From positions 740,512 through 804,511 of the forward strand of contig NZ_CP009312.1 of the NCBI RefSeq assembly GCF_001293125.1: 64,000 nucleotides of DNA. The letters run 5' to 3'. The position numbers and the translations under genes are program-made. Shown piece after piece: positions 19,691 to 28,469 of the stretch (positions within the stretch are counted from its first letter, which is position 1; the number at the start of each line of letters is the position of its first letter). The notes under the pieces are model-generated. The model had not been told where the DNA came from, made no database searches, and was given only the letters and a program-made list of their open reading frames with translations. This DNA is from Lawsonella clevelandensis. GTDB lineage: Bacteria > Actinomycetota > Actinomycetes > Mycobacteriales > Mycobacteriaceae.

Positions 19691-20017
19691 CTACTGTACA
19701 GGCGCCGACGAGGACGGTGTAACCACCTCGACGGTGCTAGTGGTAGGCCCCGGAAGAGTGTTCTGATCCTTCCGCCAAGGGATGTAAATAGCCAAGAACA
19801 GCACGAAAATGAGCACCAGCGTGGTCATCATTGCCGCGAAAATCTTGTTGATGTTGCGGGCGCGCTGCTTCTCGGCGGCCTCAATCGCTGCGATCTCTTC
19901 CGGAGTCTGAGGAGCCTGTTCCATCCCAGTGAGGTCGAGTGTCTCTGCAGCTGACGGTTCAGCAGCCTGCTGGGCGTCGTCATCAACGGGGCGGGGAGTG
20001 AGATTGTCGTCAGTCAT
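19691..20017 (-). CDS. Small single-pass membrane protein, unknown
   Basis: The product has 108 residues. The N-terminal 65 are acidic, Pro/Ala-rich and probably cytoplasmic. A segment rich in Glu, Ala and Arg (EEIAAIEAAEKQRARN) precedes a single membrane helix at about 70-92, and the short C-terminus is Ser/Thr/Val-rich. ATG 20017 follows a GGGAAGG-like site; the upstream in-frame extension looks non-coding. It is transcribed toward the broken XRE gene with 174 bases between them. I do not recognise the family. Confidence 0.6.
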   Translation of the reverse strand: MTDDNLTPRPVDDDAQQAAEPSAAETLDLTGMEQAPQTPEEIAAIEAAEKQRARNINKIFAAMMTTLVLIFVLFLAIYIPWRKDQNTLPGPTTSTVEVVTPSSSAPVQ

Positions 20018-20252
20018 TGGAGCCTTCCCTGGGCGTGCACCTCGGCAGTGGCAGCCCACTCTATCTCTACGGCTCATGCTACCTGGCGTCCTCACTTGCC
20101 CGTTAGAGCGGCTGACGTAACGTGCGCAACGCTCGAGGTATCACACAGAAATCTCGAGGTGTCCCACTAGGAATACTGACAACGAGGGCCACGCCGTGTA
20201 CGGGTCCCTCGTCTGTGACAGAACGAACAATTATCCAACGTCAGCCAATTAG

Positions 20253-20271
20253 TGCGGGTAGGCTATGCTAT
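20253..20271 (+). promoter_or_regulatory. Possible DtxR box upstream of feoA
   Basis: Thirteen of 19 positions fit the DtxR consensus, including the whole central TAGGCTA. It overlaps a -10-like TATGCTAT region about 75 bases before feoA, a logical place for iron repression of Feo. The rest of the 20018-20344 gap shows nothing else that I can name. Confidence 0.5.
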
Positions 20272-20344
20272 CTTTGTACGTTTCGGTCTAAGTTCTGCCC
20301 CGCCCCCAGCGCGGCACCATCGCATCCCCGCGAAAGGAACTGCC

Positions 20345-20596
20345 ATGCCTGATTCTCCCTGCCTGCTCTCCGACCTAAAACCCGGCGATAGCGCCACCAT
20401 CGTGTCTATCTCCAGCGACACCCCCGACAGCACCCGACGCCGCCTCAGCGACCTTGGTTTCGCCCCCGGCACTCCTATCACCATGACACGCCGTGCCCCC
20501 ATGGGCGACCCCAGTATGTTCCGCCTACGCGACTACAACATTTGCCTCCGCAAGAGTGAAGCCAAACAGCTCTACGTCACCCCCGGGGCACGCTAA
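20345..20596 (+). CDS. feoA: Ferrous iron transport protein FeoA
   Basis: This 83-residue SH3-like protein assists FeoB in Fe(II) uptake. It has the family pattern: an N-terminal L-x-D-LKPGDSA, RRRLSDLGFAPGTPI in the middle, and a C-terminal RLRDYNICLRKSEA. ATG 20345 follows GAAAGGA. It is separated from feoB by 171 bases containing a tandem repeat, and lies behind a DtxR-like box. Confidence 0.93.
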   Translation: MPDSPCLLSDLKPGDSATIVSISSDTPDSTRRRLSDLGFAPGTPITMTRRAPMGDPSMFRLRDYNICLRKSEAKQLYVTPGAR

Positions 20597-20620
20597 CCCT
20601 ACTGCCCCTACTGCGCAACC

Positions 20621-20684
20621 GCGCGACAACCACACCGCGCGACAACCACACCGCGCGACAACCACACCGCGCGACAACCACACC
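20621..20684 (+). repeat. Four tandem copies of a 16-bp unit
   Basis: The unit GCGCGACAACCACACC is repeated four times without change (20621, 20637, 20653, 20669), with a half copy before it. It lies between feoA and feoB. The exact copies suggest recent slippage; copy number could change feoA-feoB spacing. Confidence 0.95.
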
Positions 20685-20767
20685 GCCCACACCCCACACA
20701 CGACTTACTCGACCACCGGGTCACACACACGTTGTTGACGGCACAACTGTACAAAAGACGAGGAACC

Positions 20768-22744
20768 ATGGCCGACTGCCACAACCCTGACACAAACACC
20801 CCTAAGACACCACACGGGAAGAAAGGGACAGGTGCTGCTACAGTCCTAGCCGACACCACCCCCATCACCCGCATCGCTCTCATCGGCTCCCCCAACGCCG
20901 GCAAAACCTCTGTCTTCAACAAACTCACCGGCCTCAACTCCAAAACTGGCAACTACCCCGGCATCACCGTCAGCCACACCGAGGGACACGTCACCCCCAC
21001 CGTCATCCTCGAAGACCTCCCCGGCACATACTCCCTCGACCCCATCAGCCCCGACGAAAAAGTCGTCACCGACGTCCTCGCCGGACAACTCGACGGCATC
21101 CCCTCCCCCCAAGCCCTCCTCATCGTCGTCGACTCCACCACCCTGCACCGCTCCCTCAACCTCGTCGCTCAAGCCCTCTCCCTCGGCCTCCCCTCCGCCG
21201 TCGTCCTCACCATGACCGACGAACTCGAAAAACTCGGCGGCGACCTCGACCTCACCGCACTCTCCCAAGGCCTCGGCGTCCCCGTAGTCGGCGTCGTCGG
21301 CAACCGCAAAAAAGGGTTCGCGGAACTCCGCGCTCTCGTCGAAAACCCCACCGGCTGGCCCGTCCCTGTCGTCGCCCCACCCGCCGAACCCGGCCCGGAA
21401 CGCGAATCCTGGACGCACTCCATGCTCACCCTCGCCCACTATGTGGCCCCGCAGGAAAACGTCACTACCAGCAAAGTAGACAAGGTGCTGCTCCACCCCG
21501 TGTTCGGCACCCTGTTCTTCTTCCTCATCATGTTCCTCTTCTTCCAGGTGATCTTCACCGTCGCCGCCCCCTTCCAAGGGTGGATTGAGGACTTCTTCGG
21601 CTGGTTAGGGGAACTCAGCGCCGCCCACATCTCCAACCCGCTGCTCTCCAGCTTCGTCAACACCGCCCTCATTGGCGGCGTTGGTGGCGTCCTCGTGTTC
21701 GTGCCGCAGATTCTGCTGCTCTTCCTCCTCATCAGCCTCATGGAAAACGTGGGATACATGTCCCGCGCCGCCTACTTAATGGACCGCGTCATGGCTAGCG
21801 CCGGCCTGGAAGGACGCGCGTTCGTCGCCCTGCTCTCCAGCGTGGCCTGCGCCGTCCCCGGCATTATGGCCACCCGCACCATGCCGTCCTCCAAGGACCG
21901 CATCGCCACCATCATGGCCGCACCCCTCATGACCTGCTCCGCCCGCCTCCCCGTCTACCTGCTGCTGGTGGGTATGCTGGTGGACCCCGGCCAGCGAGTC
22001 GGCCCCTTCTCCGTCCAAGGCATCGCCCTCTTCGGCCTCTACGTGCTAGGTGGGGCGAGTGCCATGTTCGCCGCCTGGGCGTTCAAACGCACCAGCCTGA
22101 AAAGCACACTGCTGCCCTTCTACATGGAGATGCCACCCTACCGCATCCCCACCGGCAAAACTGTGCTCTCCGACATGTGGAAATCCACCAGCATGTTCCT
22201 TCGCAAAGTTGGGCGCATCATCCTGGTGGCTACCATCGTCATCTGGGCCCTCATGAACATACCCCCCCAACAGCAGACTATTGATGAACAGCATATGGAC
22301 GAAACGCAGGCGGTACAATACACCATCGACCACTCCGCAGCTGCTACCGTCGGTAAAGCAGTGGAACCCGTCTTCAGCCCGCTCGGCTTCGACTGGCGCA
22401 TCACCATCGGCCTGATTGGTTCCCTCGCCGCCCGTGAAGTTTTCGTGGCCACCATGGGGCAGACCGCGGCAGCCGCCGACCCCGACAACCCCACCGATGC
22501 GCTGGAGAAAATGACCTTCACCGAAGGCCCACATGAGGGCGAGAAGGTGTTCACCACACCCACCATTGTGGCCCTCCTCGTGTTCTTCGCCTACGCCCTG
22601 CAATGCATGTCCACCGTGGGTGCCATCAGATCGGAAACAAACTCATGGAAGTGGCCGATAATTGCGCTGGTGTACATGCTGGTGTTGGCCTGGGTGCTGG
22701 CATTCATCGCTAGATGGGCGACCATCGGCATCATGGCCATATAG
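20768..22744 (+). CDS. feoB: Ferrous iron transporter FeoB
   Basis: FeoB is the inner-membrane Fe(II) permease with a GTPase domain. The 658-residue protein shows G1 GSPNAGKTSVFN, switch GNYPGITV, G3 DLPGTYSL and a G4 that reads TMTD instead of the usual NxxD. After a short helical linker come two Gate domains with about ten membrane helices and the conserved VACAVPGIMATR segment. ATG 20768 follows GAGGA. An Nfu-domain gene follows 20 bases after the stop, in place of a typical feoC. Confidence 0.95.
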   Translation: MADCHNPDTNTPKTPHGKKGTGAATVLADTTPITRIALIGSPNAGKTSVFNKLTGLNSKTGNYPGITVSHTEGHVTPTVILEDLPGTYSLDPISPDEKVVTDVLAGQLDGIPSPQALLIVVDSTTLHRSLNLVAQALSLGLPSAVVLTMTDELEKLGGDLDLTALSQGLGVPVVGVVGNRKKGFAELRALVENPTGWPVPVVAPPAEPGPERESWTHSMLTLAHYVAPQENVTTSKVDKVLLHPVFGTLFFFLIMFLFFQVIFTVAAPFQGWIEDFFGWLGELSAAHISNPLLSSFVNTALIGGVGGVLVFVPQILLLFLLISLMENVGYMSRAAYLMDRVMASAGLEGRAFVALLSSVACAVPGIMATRTMPSSKDRIATIMAAPLMTCSARLPVYLLLVGMLVDPGQRVGPFSVQGIALFGLYVLGGASAMFAAWAFKRTSLKSTLLPFYMEMPPYRIPTGKTVLSDMWKSTSMFLRKVGRIILVATIVIWALMNIPPQQQTIDEQHMDETQAVQYTIDHSAAATVGKAVEPVFSPLGFDWRITIGLIGSLAAREVFVATMGQTAAAADPDNPTDALEKMTFTEGPHEGEKVFTTPTIVALLVFFAYALQCMSTVGAIRSETNSWKWPIIALVYMLVLAWVLAFIARWATIGIMAI

Positions 22745-22764
22745 CCGCACCGATTGGCCCCACT

Positions 22765-23412
22765 GTGAGCGCACCGCTACTGTTCTACCCGCGCACTACT
22801 CCCGACCCACTCGTCCTCGAGTGGGTGGTGGGCCCTGGCCTGGTGCGGTTCAGTTGGTCTGGCGGGGTGACGGAGGGTCGCGAACTGGCTGCCCACGGGG
22901 CAATGCCGGACACCATACTGGGCTATCTGGAACGTGGTGAGCTGGCCCGGCTGAGCCTCACACCGGGACGCATCACCACAGTGCTCCCAGGTGAGGGATC
23001 CTGGCAGACGCGCACCACCGGGCAAGATGCTCTTACGGACAGCTCCCCCAACAAGCAGGGTGAGACGCTGGCGACACGACTCCGCCGTGACCTCTTCACC
23101 CTCCTCTCCACCCCCAACGACAAAGGTGAACTGGGCTGGCCCACCGGCACCCTAGACGTTCCCACCCTGGGCGGCAGTACCGACGCGGAGCTACGGAACG
23201 CGGTGGAGGAACTGTTGGGCGGGGCTGCCGGCGATTTCGCCGCCTCACACGGTGGCAGTATGCGGCTGGCCAGCGTACAGGATGGGGTGGTGCGCATTAC
23301 GATGGGTGGGGCCTGCCGGGACTGCCCGGCGATTGGCCGCACCCTGCTGTTCCATGTGGACCGGCAACTCCGGCCGTACTTCCCCAACCTGGTGCGCGTA
23401 GAAGAAACGTAG
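22765..23412 (+). CDS. NifU C-terminal (Nfu) domain protein in feo operon
   Basis: The last 80 residues form an Nfu scaffold domain with a CRDC motif (GACRDCPAIG), as in NfuA and NifU, which carries an Fe-S cluster for delivery. The first 130 residues, starting from GTG 22765 (VSAPLLFYP), form a degenerate extra domain that I cannot assign. The gene starts 20 bases after feoB, so it is probably translated from the same message. It may help route imported iron to cluster assembly, or sense Fe-S status as [Fe-S] FeoC proteins do. This link is inference. Confidence 0.82.
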   Translation: MSAPLLFYPRTTPDPLVLEWVVGPGLVRFSWSGGVTEGRELAAHGAMPDTILGYLERGELARLSLTPGRITTVLPGEGSWQTRTTGQDALTDSSPNKQGETLATRLRRDLFTLLSTPNDKGELGWPTGTLDVPTLGGSTDAELRNAVEELLGGAAGDFAASHGGSMRLASVQDGVVRITMGGACRDCPAIGRTLLFHVDRQLRPYFPNLVRVEET

Positions 23413-23436
23413 CGCGACACCCTCCTTCCTGAACTG

Positions 23437-23592
23437 ATGTCGGGCCGGATTCGCGTCCGAGAGGCGCGGAATGCCGTCGAAGAATACACAAAATTCCGGG
23501 TAACCCAAGACGCTATCTACGTTTCAGATTTTGATGCTTTCAATGCTGCTGGTCAGCGGGCTATCGAAGGGCATGACAATGGCCAGGTTTAA
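23437..23592 (+). pseudogene. RhuM-family protein, C-terminal remnant
   Basis: A 51-codon open segment reads ARNAVEEYTKFRVTQDAIYV then SDFDAF, which resembles the end of RhuM/virulence-RhuM proteins often encoded beside type I restriction genes. No N-terminal part exists upstream, where the Nfu gene ends. It overlaps the start of the hsdR remnant by 14 bases, as in an intact operon. Confidence 0.5.
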
Positions 23593-24602
23593 TGAATCCA
23601 CAGTAGAACAGGCGGCGTTGGATTAGTTGGCCGAGATCGGCTACCACACTGGCTTTGCACCGACATTCAGCGCCGCGCGGCGATGCGCGGCAAGACCATG
23701 ATCGTCACCATGAGCCGTCGCATCGTGGTCAAACTGTATGAAAAAGATCGTCACGCTGCGTCCCGAGTGGCATAGCGATGATTTAGACAAGGGCAAGATC
23801 AAAGTCGTCATGACAGGATCGGCTGCTGACCCAGCCAACTTCCAGCCCCATATTCACTCGAAAGACGAACGCCGCGATCTCAAACTACGAGCAAAAAACC
23901 CAGACGATGAGCTAGAAATCGTGATCGTACGTGACATGTGGCTAACCGGTTTCGACGCACCATCCCTGCACACCATGTACGTGGACAAGCCAATGCAAGG
24001 CGCAGGCTTGATGCAGGCCATTGCACGAGTCAACCGCCGCTTTAAAGATAAACCAGGCGGGCTGATCGTTGACTACATTGGGCTGTTCCAGTCACTACAA
24101 ACCGCGCTGGCCGTCTACTCGCCTTGGCCAAAGCCTATGCACTTGTGGCATCCCGACCAGAAGCAGAAGCGATCCGTGATGACGTCCGACTGTTCACCGA
24201 CGTGCGGGCAGCCGTGCTGAAGATCCTCAACCCTGATGCTGGTAAGGGCCGGGTCGGAACCGGGAACATTGATTCTGTGCTCGCACAGTTGGTCAACGAA
24301 TCGGTCACAGCTGATCAAGTTGTTGATATCTGCCAGTTCGCAGGAATGGAACGTCCAGAACTGACCCTGCTATCCGATGAGTTTTTGGATTCCATCGGGA
24401 AGAATGGGAAACCCAACCTACAAATCGGACTGCTACGGCGCCTACAACGACCAGATCCGTACTCTACAACGAACGAACCGTCCAGTCACGCAAGTTCTCC
24501 GAGATACCCACCGAGGCCGTCAAACGCTACACGAATCGTTCGCTGACCACCGCAGAGATCATCGCTGAACTCGTAGCGCTTGCCAAGGAAATGCGAGGGA
24601 AC
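23579..24602 (+). pseudogene. hsdR: Type I restriction enzyme HsdR, decayed
   Basis: An ATG at 23579 begins MARFNESTVEQAALD, the usual HsdR N-terminus, and is stopped by TAG at 23624. After a large internal deletion near 23660 the text resumes in another frame with [20 protein letters not shown]. Near 23740 the frame shifts again to [10 protein letters not shown] and runs through the helicase C-terminal domain ([19 protein letters not shown], then QAIARVNR). A second deletion lies near 24120, and further shifts occur at about 24440 and 24490. The C-terminal helices end near ALAKEMR. No part can make the motor-nuclease subunit. No hsdM or hsdS is present. Confidence 0.88.
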
Positions 24603-24635
24603 CAAAAACATGCGGCCGGAAGGCACAGTAAGAAC

Positions 24636-24673
24636 AACCCCCAGCCGTCTACTCGTGAGACAACCAGGGGTTT
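24636..24673 (-). terminator. Possible terminator after tRNA-Ser(GGA)
   Basis: AACCCCCAG and CCAGGGGTTT form a near-perfect stem just downstream of the tRNA on the minus strand; TTGTTCTT follows. Confidence 0.4.
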
Positions 24674-24682
24674 CTTGTTTCA

Positions 24683-24773
24683 TGGCGGAGGATGCGGGAT
24701 TTGAACCCGCGAGGGGCTATAAACCCCAACCCGCGTTCCAGGCGAGCGCCATAGGCCACTAGGCGAATCCTCC
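24683..24773 (-). tRNA. tRNA-Ser (anticodon GGA), CCA encoded
   Basis: The minus strand folds as a class II tRNA: acceptor stem GGAGGAT/ATCCTCC, anticodon loop CTGGAAC with GGA, long variable arm and T-loop GGTTCAAATCC. The 3' CCA appears to be encoded, unlike the other tRNA genes in this window. It borders the hsdR remnant and is a plausible former integration site. Confidence 0.93.
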
Positions 24774-24882
24774 GGGTAGAAGTTTACCTAAAGGTTGTCT
24801 CTTCGCCAAAATGTAGTCTCAACTGCTTCTCCCGCGTTTCTCCACACTATGCGGCAGGCGCTACGACACTGTCGGGCAGACT

Positions 24883-27372
24883 CTACGACACCTGTACCAG
24901 ACCACCGCCGGGACCCGTCACCGGCACCTGCACATGCACCACACCCTGCAGCGCGTCATACCAATAGTAGTGGGCCGGGTCCTGCTGATACTGCTGCGGC
25001 GAACCACGGCGCAGCACACGCCCATTCACCCGCACCGAGCTGGCCTTCGGTACCTGCAGCTCCACCCGGTACATGAACCGACTCGGCATCCCCTGGTAGC
25101 CGCCACTAGCCGCACCAATGCGAAACTCGGCAGACACGCCAGAAGGAGCCTGCGCATTCCGCACAGTCACCACCCGCAGCGGAGTACGCAGAACCTGGCC
25201 GCGGGTATACGCCAAAGACTGCCCGTCATCCTGATAGTGCACCACCTCCCGGTTCACACCCGGGGCGGAAGCATTCACCCGCACACCCACAATGCTCTTA
25301 TCGGACCGCAGCCAATTCTTCCCACCCTGGGAAGCCTGGCCGCCCAAGGTTCGCAGCATGCCGCCCTCCCGCAGGAACACCGGCATAGTATCCCAGGTAG
25401 TCGTCACCCAGTGCGCCCCCGGACCCTGGTAGGTGGCGCCGGTGAAGTAGTCCACCCACCGGCCCGCCGGGAAGTACACCTGCTGCGTGGCCCTCTCCCC
25501 TGGGACAGTCACCGGGGCCACCAGCACGTCCTCCCCCAGAAGATACTGGCTCGGGTGCGTGTAGGCGGCAGGGTCCTGCGGGAACTCCAGGTAGAGCGGC
25601 CGCACCATGGGAATGCCCGTCAGGCGCGCCTCCCAGGCCAGGTCATACAGGTAGGGCACCAACTCTTCCCGAAGTTTTAGGAATGCCACCCCGGCCTGGC
25701 GCGCCTGGGGAGAATACTCCCAGGGAAGGCGGGCCGCATGGTCGCCGTGGGGGCGGTTGATGGGCTGGAACACCCCGAACTGGGTCCACCGCACATAGAG
25801 GTCATCGGGCAGCACCTTCCCTTTGTGGCCGCCAATATCGTGCGACACGTAGGGCAGGCCCAGGGCGGCCGCTTCGGCGGCGGTGAACTCGGACTCGAAA
25901 CGGAGGGTGGTCCAGGAGGCCCATGTGTCCCCGGTGAAGTGAACATTGTTGCGCCGCTCCGCCCACTGGCCGCGCTGGCGGGCCAGCATGAAGCCGCGTT
26001 TGCCTTTGTCGCGGAGGCGCTGTGCATACAGGGAGCTCTGCCACTGTTCCGCGTTGAGGCCGGGGATGGTCACCCCGTTGACGCCGGTTGAGGGCAGGGT
26101 GTTCTCGTAGCCTTTCTCGGTGGGGAGGCCTTCTTCGAGGGGGATGCCGCAGCCGTAGTCGAGCCAGAAGAAGTCCATACCGGCGGCTTCAAAATCTTTG
26201 TGGAGGTTGAAGAATTCCCGCACATGGCTGGGTTTGGAGACGTCCATGGCCCAGGTGAAGCCGAGGGGATCCCACCAGTGTCCGCGCCCGTTGGGGATGA
26301 GCCTGTTGTGGAGGCGTTGTTGGACGCCGGGGAGTTTCGGGTCGTCGTGGTTGATGCCGTCGTGGATGTTGAAGCCGAGTTTCACTCCCAGGCTATGGAG
26401 CCAGGAGACTTCCTGGGCGGGGTGGGGCCAGAGTTCCTTGTTCCAGTTCCAGCCGTTCCAGTGGCTGGGGGATTTGAAGTCGGTGTCGACGATGAGGACG
26501 CTGAGGGGCACCCCATAGCGGCGGTAGGTGCCGAGGATGCGGCGGTAGTCTTGCCGGGTGAACGCGGAGTAGTTGGAGTACCAGTTACCGAAGGCCCATT
26601 CGGGGAGCACGGGGCTGGGTCCGGTGAGGGTGGCGAGGTCGCGGAGGCCTTGCTTGTAGTTGAGCCCGTATCCGAAGAGGTATCCATCCTGGTAGGAGTA
26701 GCGGCGGGGCAGTTGGCGGGTGGCTTGTGCTTCGGTGAAAGCGCGTGGGTTGCCGGCTTCCACGGCGGTGCTCTGTTTGGCGAAGTGTTTGCGGGCGCGC
26801 GGCCAGCTGCCGGGTGTCCACAGGGCGGTGTCGGTGTCGACGACAAGCTGCCAGCCGTCACGGCTGAGGAGCCCCGGTTTGAGGGGTATGGGGCCCATGT
26901 TGGCGCGCAGGTCCCGCTGCCATCCACCCAGCTGGTGGTGGGGAACGACGAGGTTGTCGCCGGTGAGGTGCCAGGAGGGGTGGGCGACGGTGCGGCGGCC
27001 GCCGGTGGTGAGGGTGAGGCTGAGGTTGTGGGGTGTGAACTGGCCACTCTTTTGTTGGTAGGTGAGCAGCATGCGGCCGGTTTTGAGGTACCGGATGCCG
27101 TTGGCCACCCAGGTGGTGTAGGGGGTGGTGCGGGGTCGGTGCTGGACATTGATGGTGGTGTCGTCTTCGAAGCGCTGCCCGTCGGCGTATTCGACGCGGA
27201 TGAGGGTGGGGCTGAGGACTTGAAAGCGGGCGTTGCCGTCCACCACCGAGGGTTGTTGTGGTGGGGTGGTGGCGACGTGTGCGGCTGCGGGCGCGGAGGT
27301 GAGCAACGGCAGGGTGAGGCTGGCGGCAGCGAAGCAGACCAGGAACCGGCGGTGGAGCTGATACGTCACCAT
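24883..27372 (-). CDS. Secreted glycoside hydrolase family 31 (alpha-glucosidase/xylosidase type)
   Basis: The 829-residue protein starts with a Sec signal peptide (RRFLVCFAAASLTLPLLTSA, cleavage near AAAHV). An N-terminal beta domain, a GH31 TIM barrel and C-terminal beta domains follow. The nucleophile region FWLDYGCG (about residue 405), the acid/base aspartate in HFTGDTWASW and the SHDIGGH segment are visible. It would hydrolyse alpha-linked glucosides or xylosides outside the membrane; specificity is not readable. ATG 27372 follows a GGGAGA site. It is divergent from the queuosine transporter and stands alone. Confidence 0.9.
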   Translation of the reverse strand: MVTYQLHRRFLVCFAAASLTLPLLTSAPAAAHVATTPPQQPSVVDGNARFQVLSPTLIRVEYADGQRFEDDTTINVQHRPRTTPYTTWVANGIRYLKTGRMLLTYQQKSGQFTPHNLSLTLTTGGRRTVAHPSWHLTGDNLVVPHHQLGGWQRDLRANMGPIPLKPGLLSRDGWQLVVDTDTALWTPGSWPRARKHFAKQSTAVEAGNPRAFTEAQATRQLPRRYSYQDGYLFGYGLNYKQGLRDLATLTGPSPVLPEWAFGNWYSNYSAFTRQDYRRILGTYRRYGVPLSVLIVDTDFKSPSHWNGWNWNKELWPHPAQEVSWLHSLGVKLGFNIHDGINHDDPKLPGVQQRLHNRLIPNGRGHWWDPLGFTWAMDVSKPSHVREFFNLHKDFEAAGMDFFWLDYGCGIPLEEGLPTEKGYENTLPSTGVNGVTIPGLNAEQWQSSLYAQRLRDKGKRGFMLARQRGQWAERRNNVHFTGDTWASWTTLRFESEFTAAEAAALGLPYVSHDIGGHKGKVLPDDLYVRWTQFGVFQPINRPHGDHAARLPWEYSPQARQAGVAFLKLREELVPYLYDLAWEARLTGIPMVRPLYLEFPQDPAAYTHPSQYLLGEDVLVAPVTVPGERATQQVYFPAGRWVDYFTGATYQGPGAHWVTTTWDTMPVFLREGGMLRTLGGQASQGGKNWLRSDKSIVGVRVNASAPGVNREVVHYQDDGQSLAYTRGQVLRTPLRVVTVRNAQAPSGVSAEFRIGAASGGYQGMPSRFMYRVELQVPKASSVRVNGRVLRRGSPQQYQQDPAHYYWYDALQGVVHVQVPVTGPGGGLVQVS

Positions 27373-27548
27373 GATGTGTCTCCCAACAAGTCGCATGTTC
27401 AGTTGTTACGTTACTGCTGGTGACGGTGTTCCTTCCGGGTTTTGATGACGGTGTTCCTGCGGCTTTCGGTGAGATGGTATTGGCGGCGGGAGGGGATTCC
27501 GGTGCCGTGTCTTTCCCTAAAGCTGGCATGGCAGGCGATAATGGCAGG

Positions 27549-28343
27549 GTGACACCATTTTCTTCGCCATCGTCTCCCGAGCCAGGCTCGGCTTCCGAGC
27601 AGGCAGCGGGACCGGAGCTGCGGGCATCCTTGCCGGAGAATGCCTCGTCTTCCGAGCCACCGTCATCCAAAGCCGTGTTCGCCCAGACCACTGCTAGCTA
27701 TGTGATGCCGCTGGCGGTATTTTTTGTGGCGGTCATGATGATCTCGACACTGACGGGCACGAAGGGGGTTCAGCTTGGCCCCCTCAATACCGATGGGGCG
27801 TTCTATCTGTTTCCACTGGCCTATGTGTTGGGCGATGTGATGAGCGAAGTTTACGGGTTCCGTACTATGCGACGCGTGGTGTGGGTGGGTTTCAGCGCAC
27901 TTATCCTCATGAGCCTCTGCATGTGGATAACCATCGAGCTGCCGGCCGCCAGCTTCTACACTCACCAGGACGCCTTTGTGGCGGTGGCGGGTGTGGTGCC
28001 GCAGATCCTGGGCGCCAGCCTAGCCGGCTACCTGGTGGGCGAGATCCTCAACTCGTGGGTGCTGGTGAAGATCAAGGAACGCACCGGGGAGAAGAGCTTG
28101 TGGGCGCGTTTGCTTGGCTCCACTATGGTGGGGGAACTGGCGGACACCCTTATTTTCTGCACGATCGCTGCCTCCGCTATCGGCATTGCCAGCGGCGCAG
28201 ACTTTTTTAACTATGTGGTGGTGGGGTACCTATGGAAGACCTGCGCGGAGATTGTCGTTATGCCGCTCACCTACCTGGTGGTGAAGTGGATTAAGCGCCG
28301 CGAGCCCAGCTACCAGGCCACCCTCGAAGGGGTGCCCAGCTAG
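27549..28343 (+). CDS. Queuosine precursor transporter, YhhQ/QPT family
   Basis: The core (about 60 residues in, to the end) has six membrane helices with the family segments TGTKGVQLG, FPLAYVLGDVMSEVYG, GEILNSWVLVKIK, GSTMVGELADT and FNYVVVGYLWKTCAEIV. YhhQ proteins import queuosine precursors such as preQ0/preQ1 for salvage. Convergent tgt 130 bases away and gluQ at 18 kb support this. The N-terminus is a Ser/Pro/Glu-rich tail; the frame is open from a GTG at 27420, and GTG 27549 is my best guess for the start. The gap at 28344-28469 holds two degenerate copies of a GACCGCCCCGTGCC unit. Confidence 0.88.
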   Translation: MTPFSSPSSPEPGSASEQAAGPELRASLPENASSSEPPSSKAVFAQTTASYVMPLAVFFVAVMMISTLTGTKGVQLGPLNTDGAFYLFPLAYVLGDVMSEVYGFRTMRRVVWVGFSALILMSLCMWITIELPAASFYTHQDAFVAVAGVVPQILGASLAGYLVGEILNSWVLVKIKERTGEKSLWARLLGSTMVGELADTLIFCTIAASAIGIASGADFFNYVVVGYLWKTCAEIVVMPLTYLVVKWIKRREPSYQATLEGVPS

Positions 28344-28469
28344 CGGGCACTCGCGCATGGTGGCAGCGGTGACCGCCCCGTGCCTGTGCCCGCGCCCGTT
28401 ATCGGGGGGAACGTTCTTCAGCGTTTCAGACGACCGCCCCGTGCCCGCGCCTGCTCGATGGCGGCCACG

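Noticed and set aside
20621..20684. CRISPR array
   Set aside because: The repeats are contiguous 16-mers with no spacers; the other tandem repeats in the window also lack spacers and no cas gene is present.
26200..27423. 407-codon plus-strand frame opposite the GH31 gene
   Set aside because: It covers the GH31 coding strand in antisense and has only low-complexity Gly/Glu/Val text.
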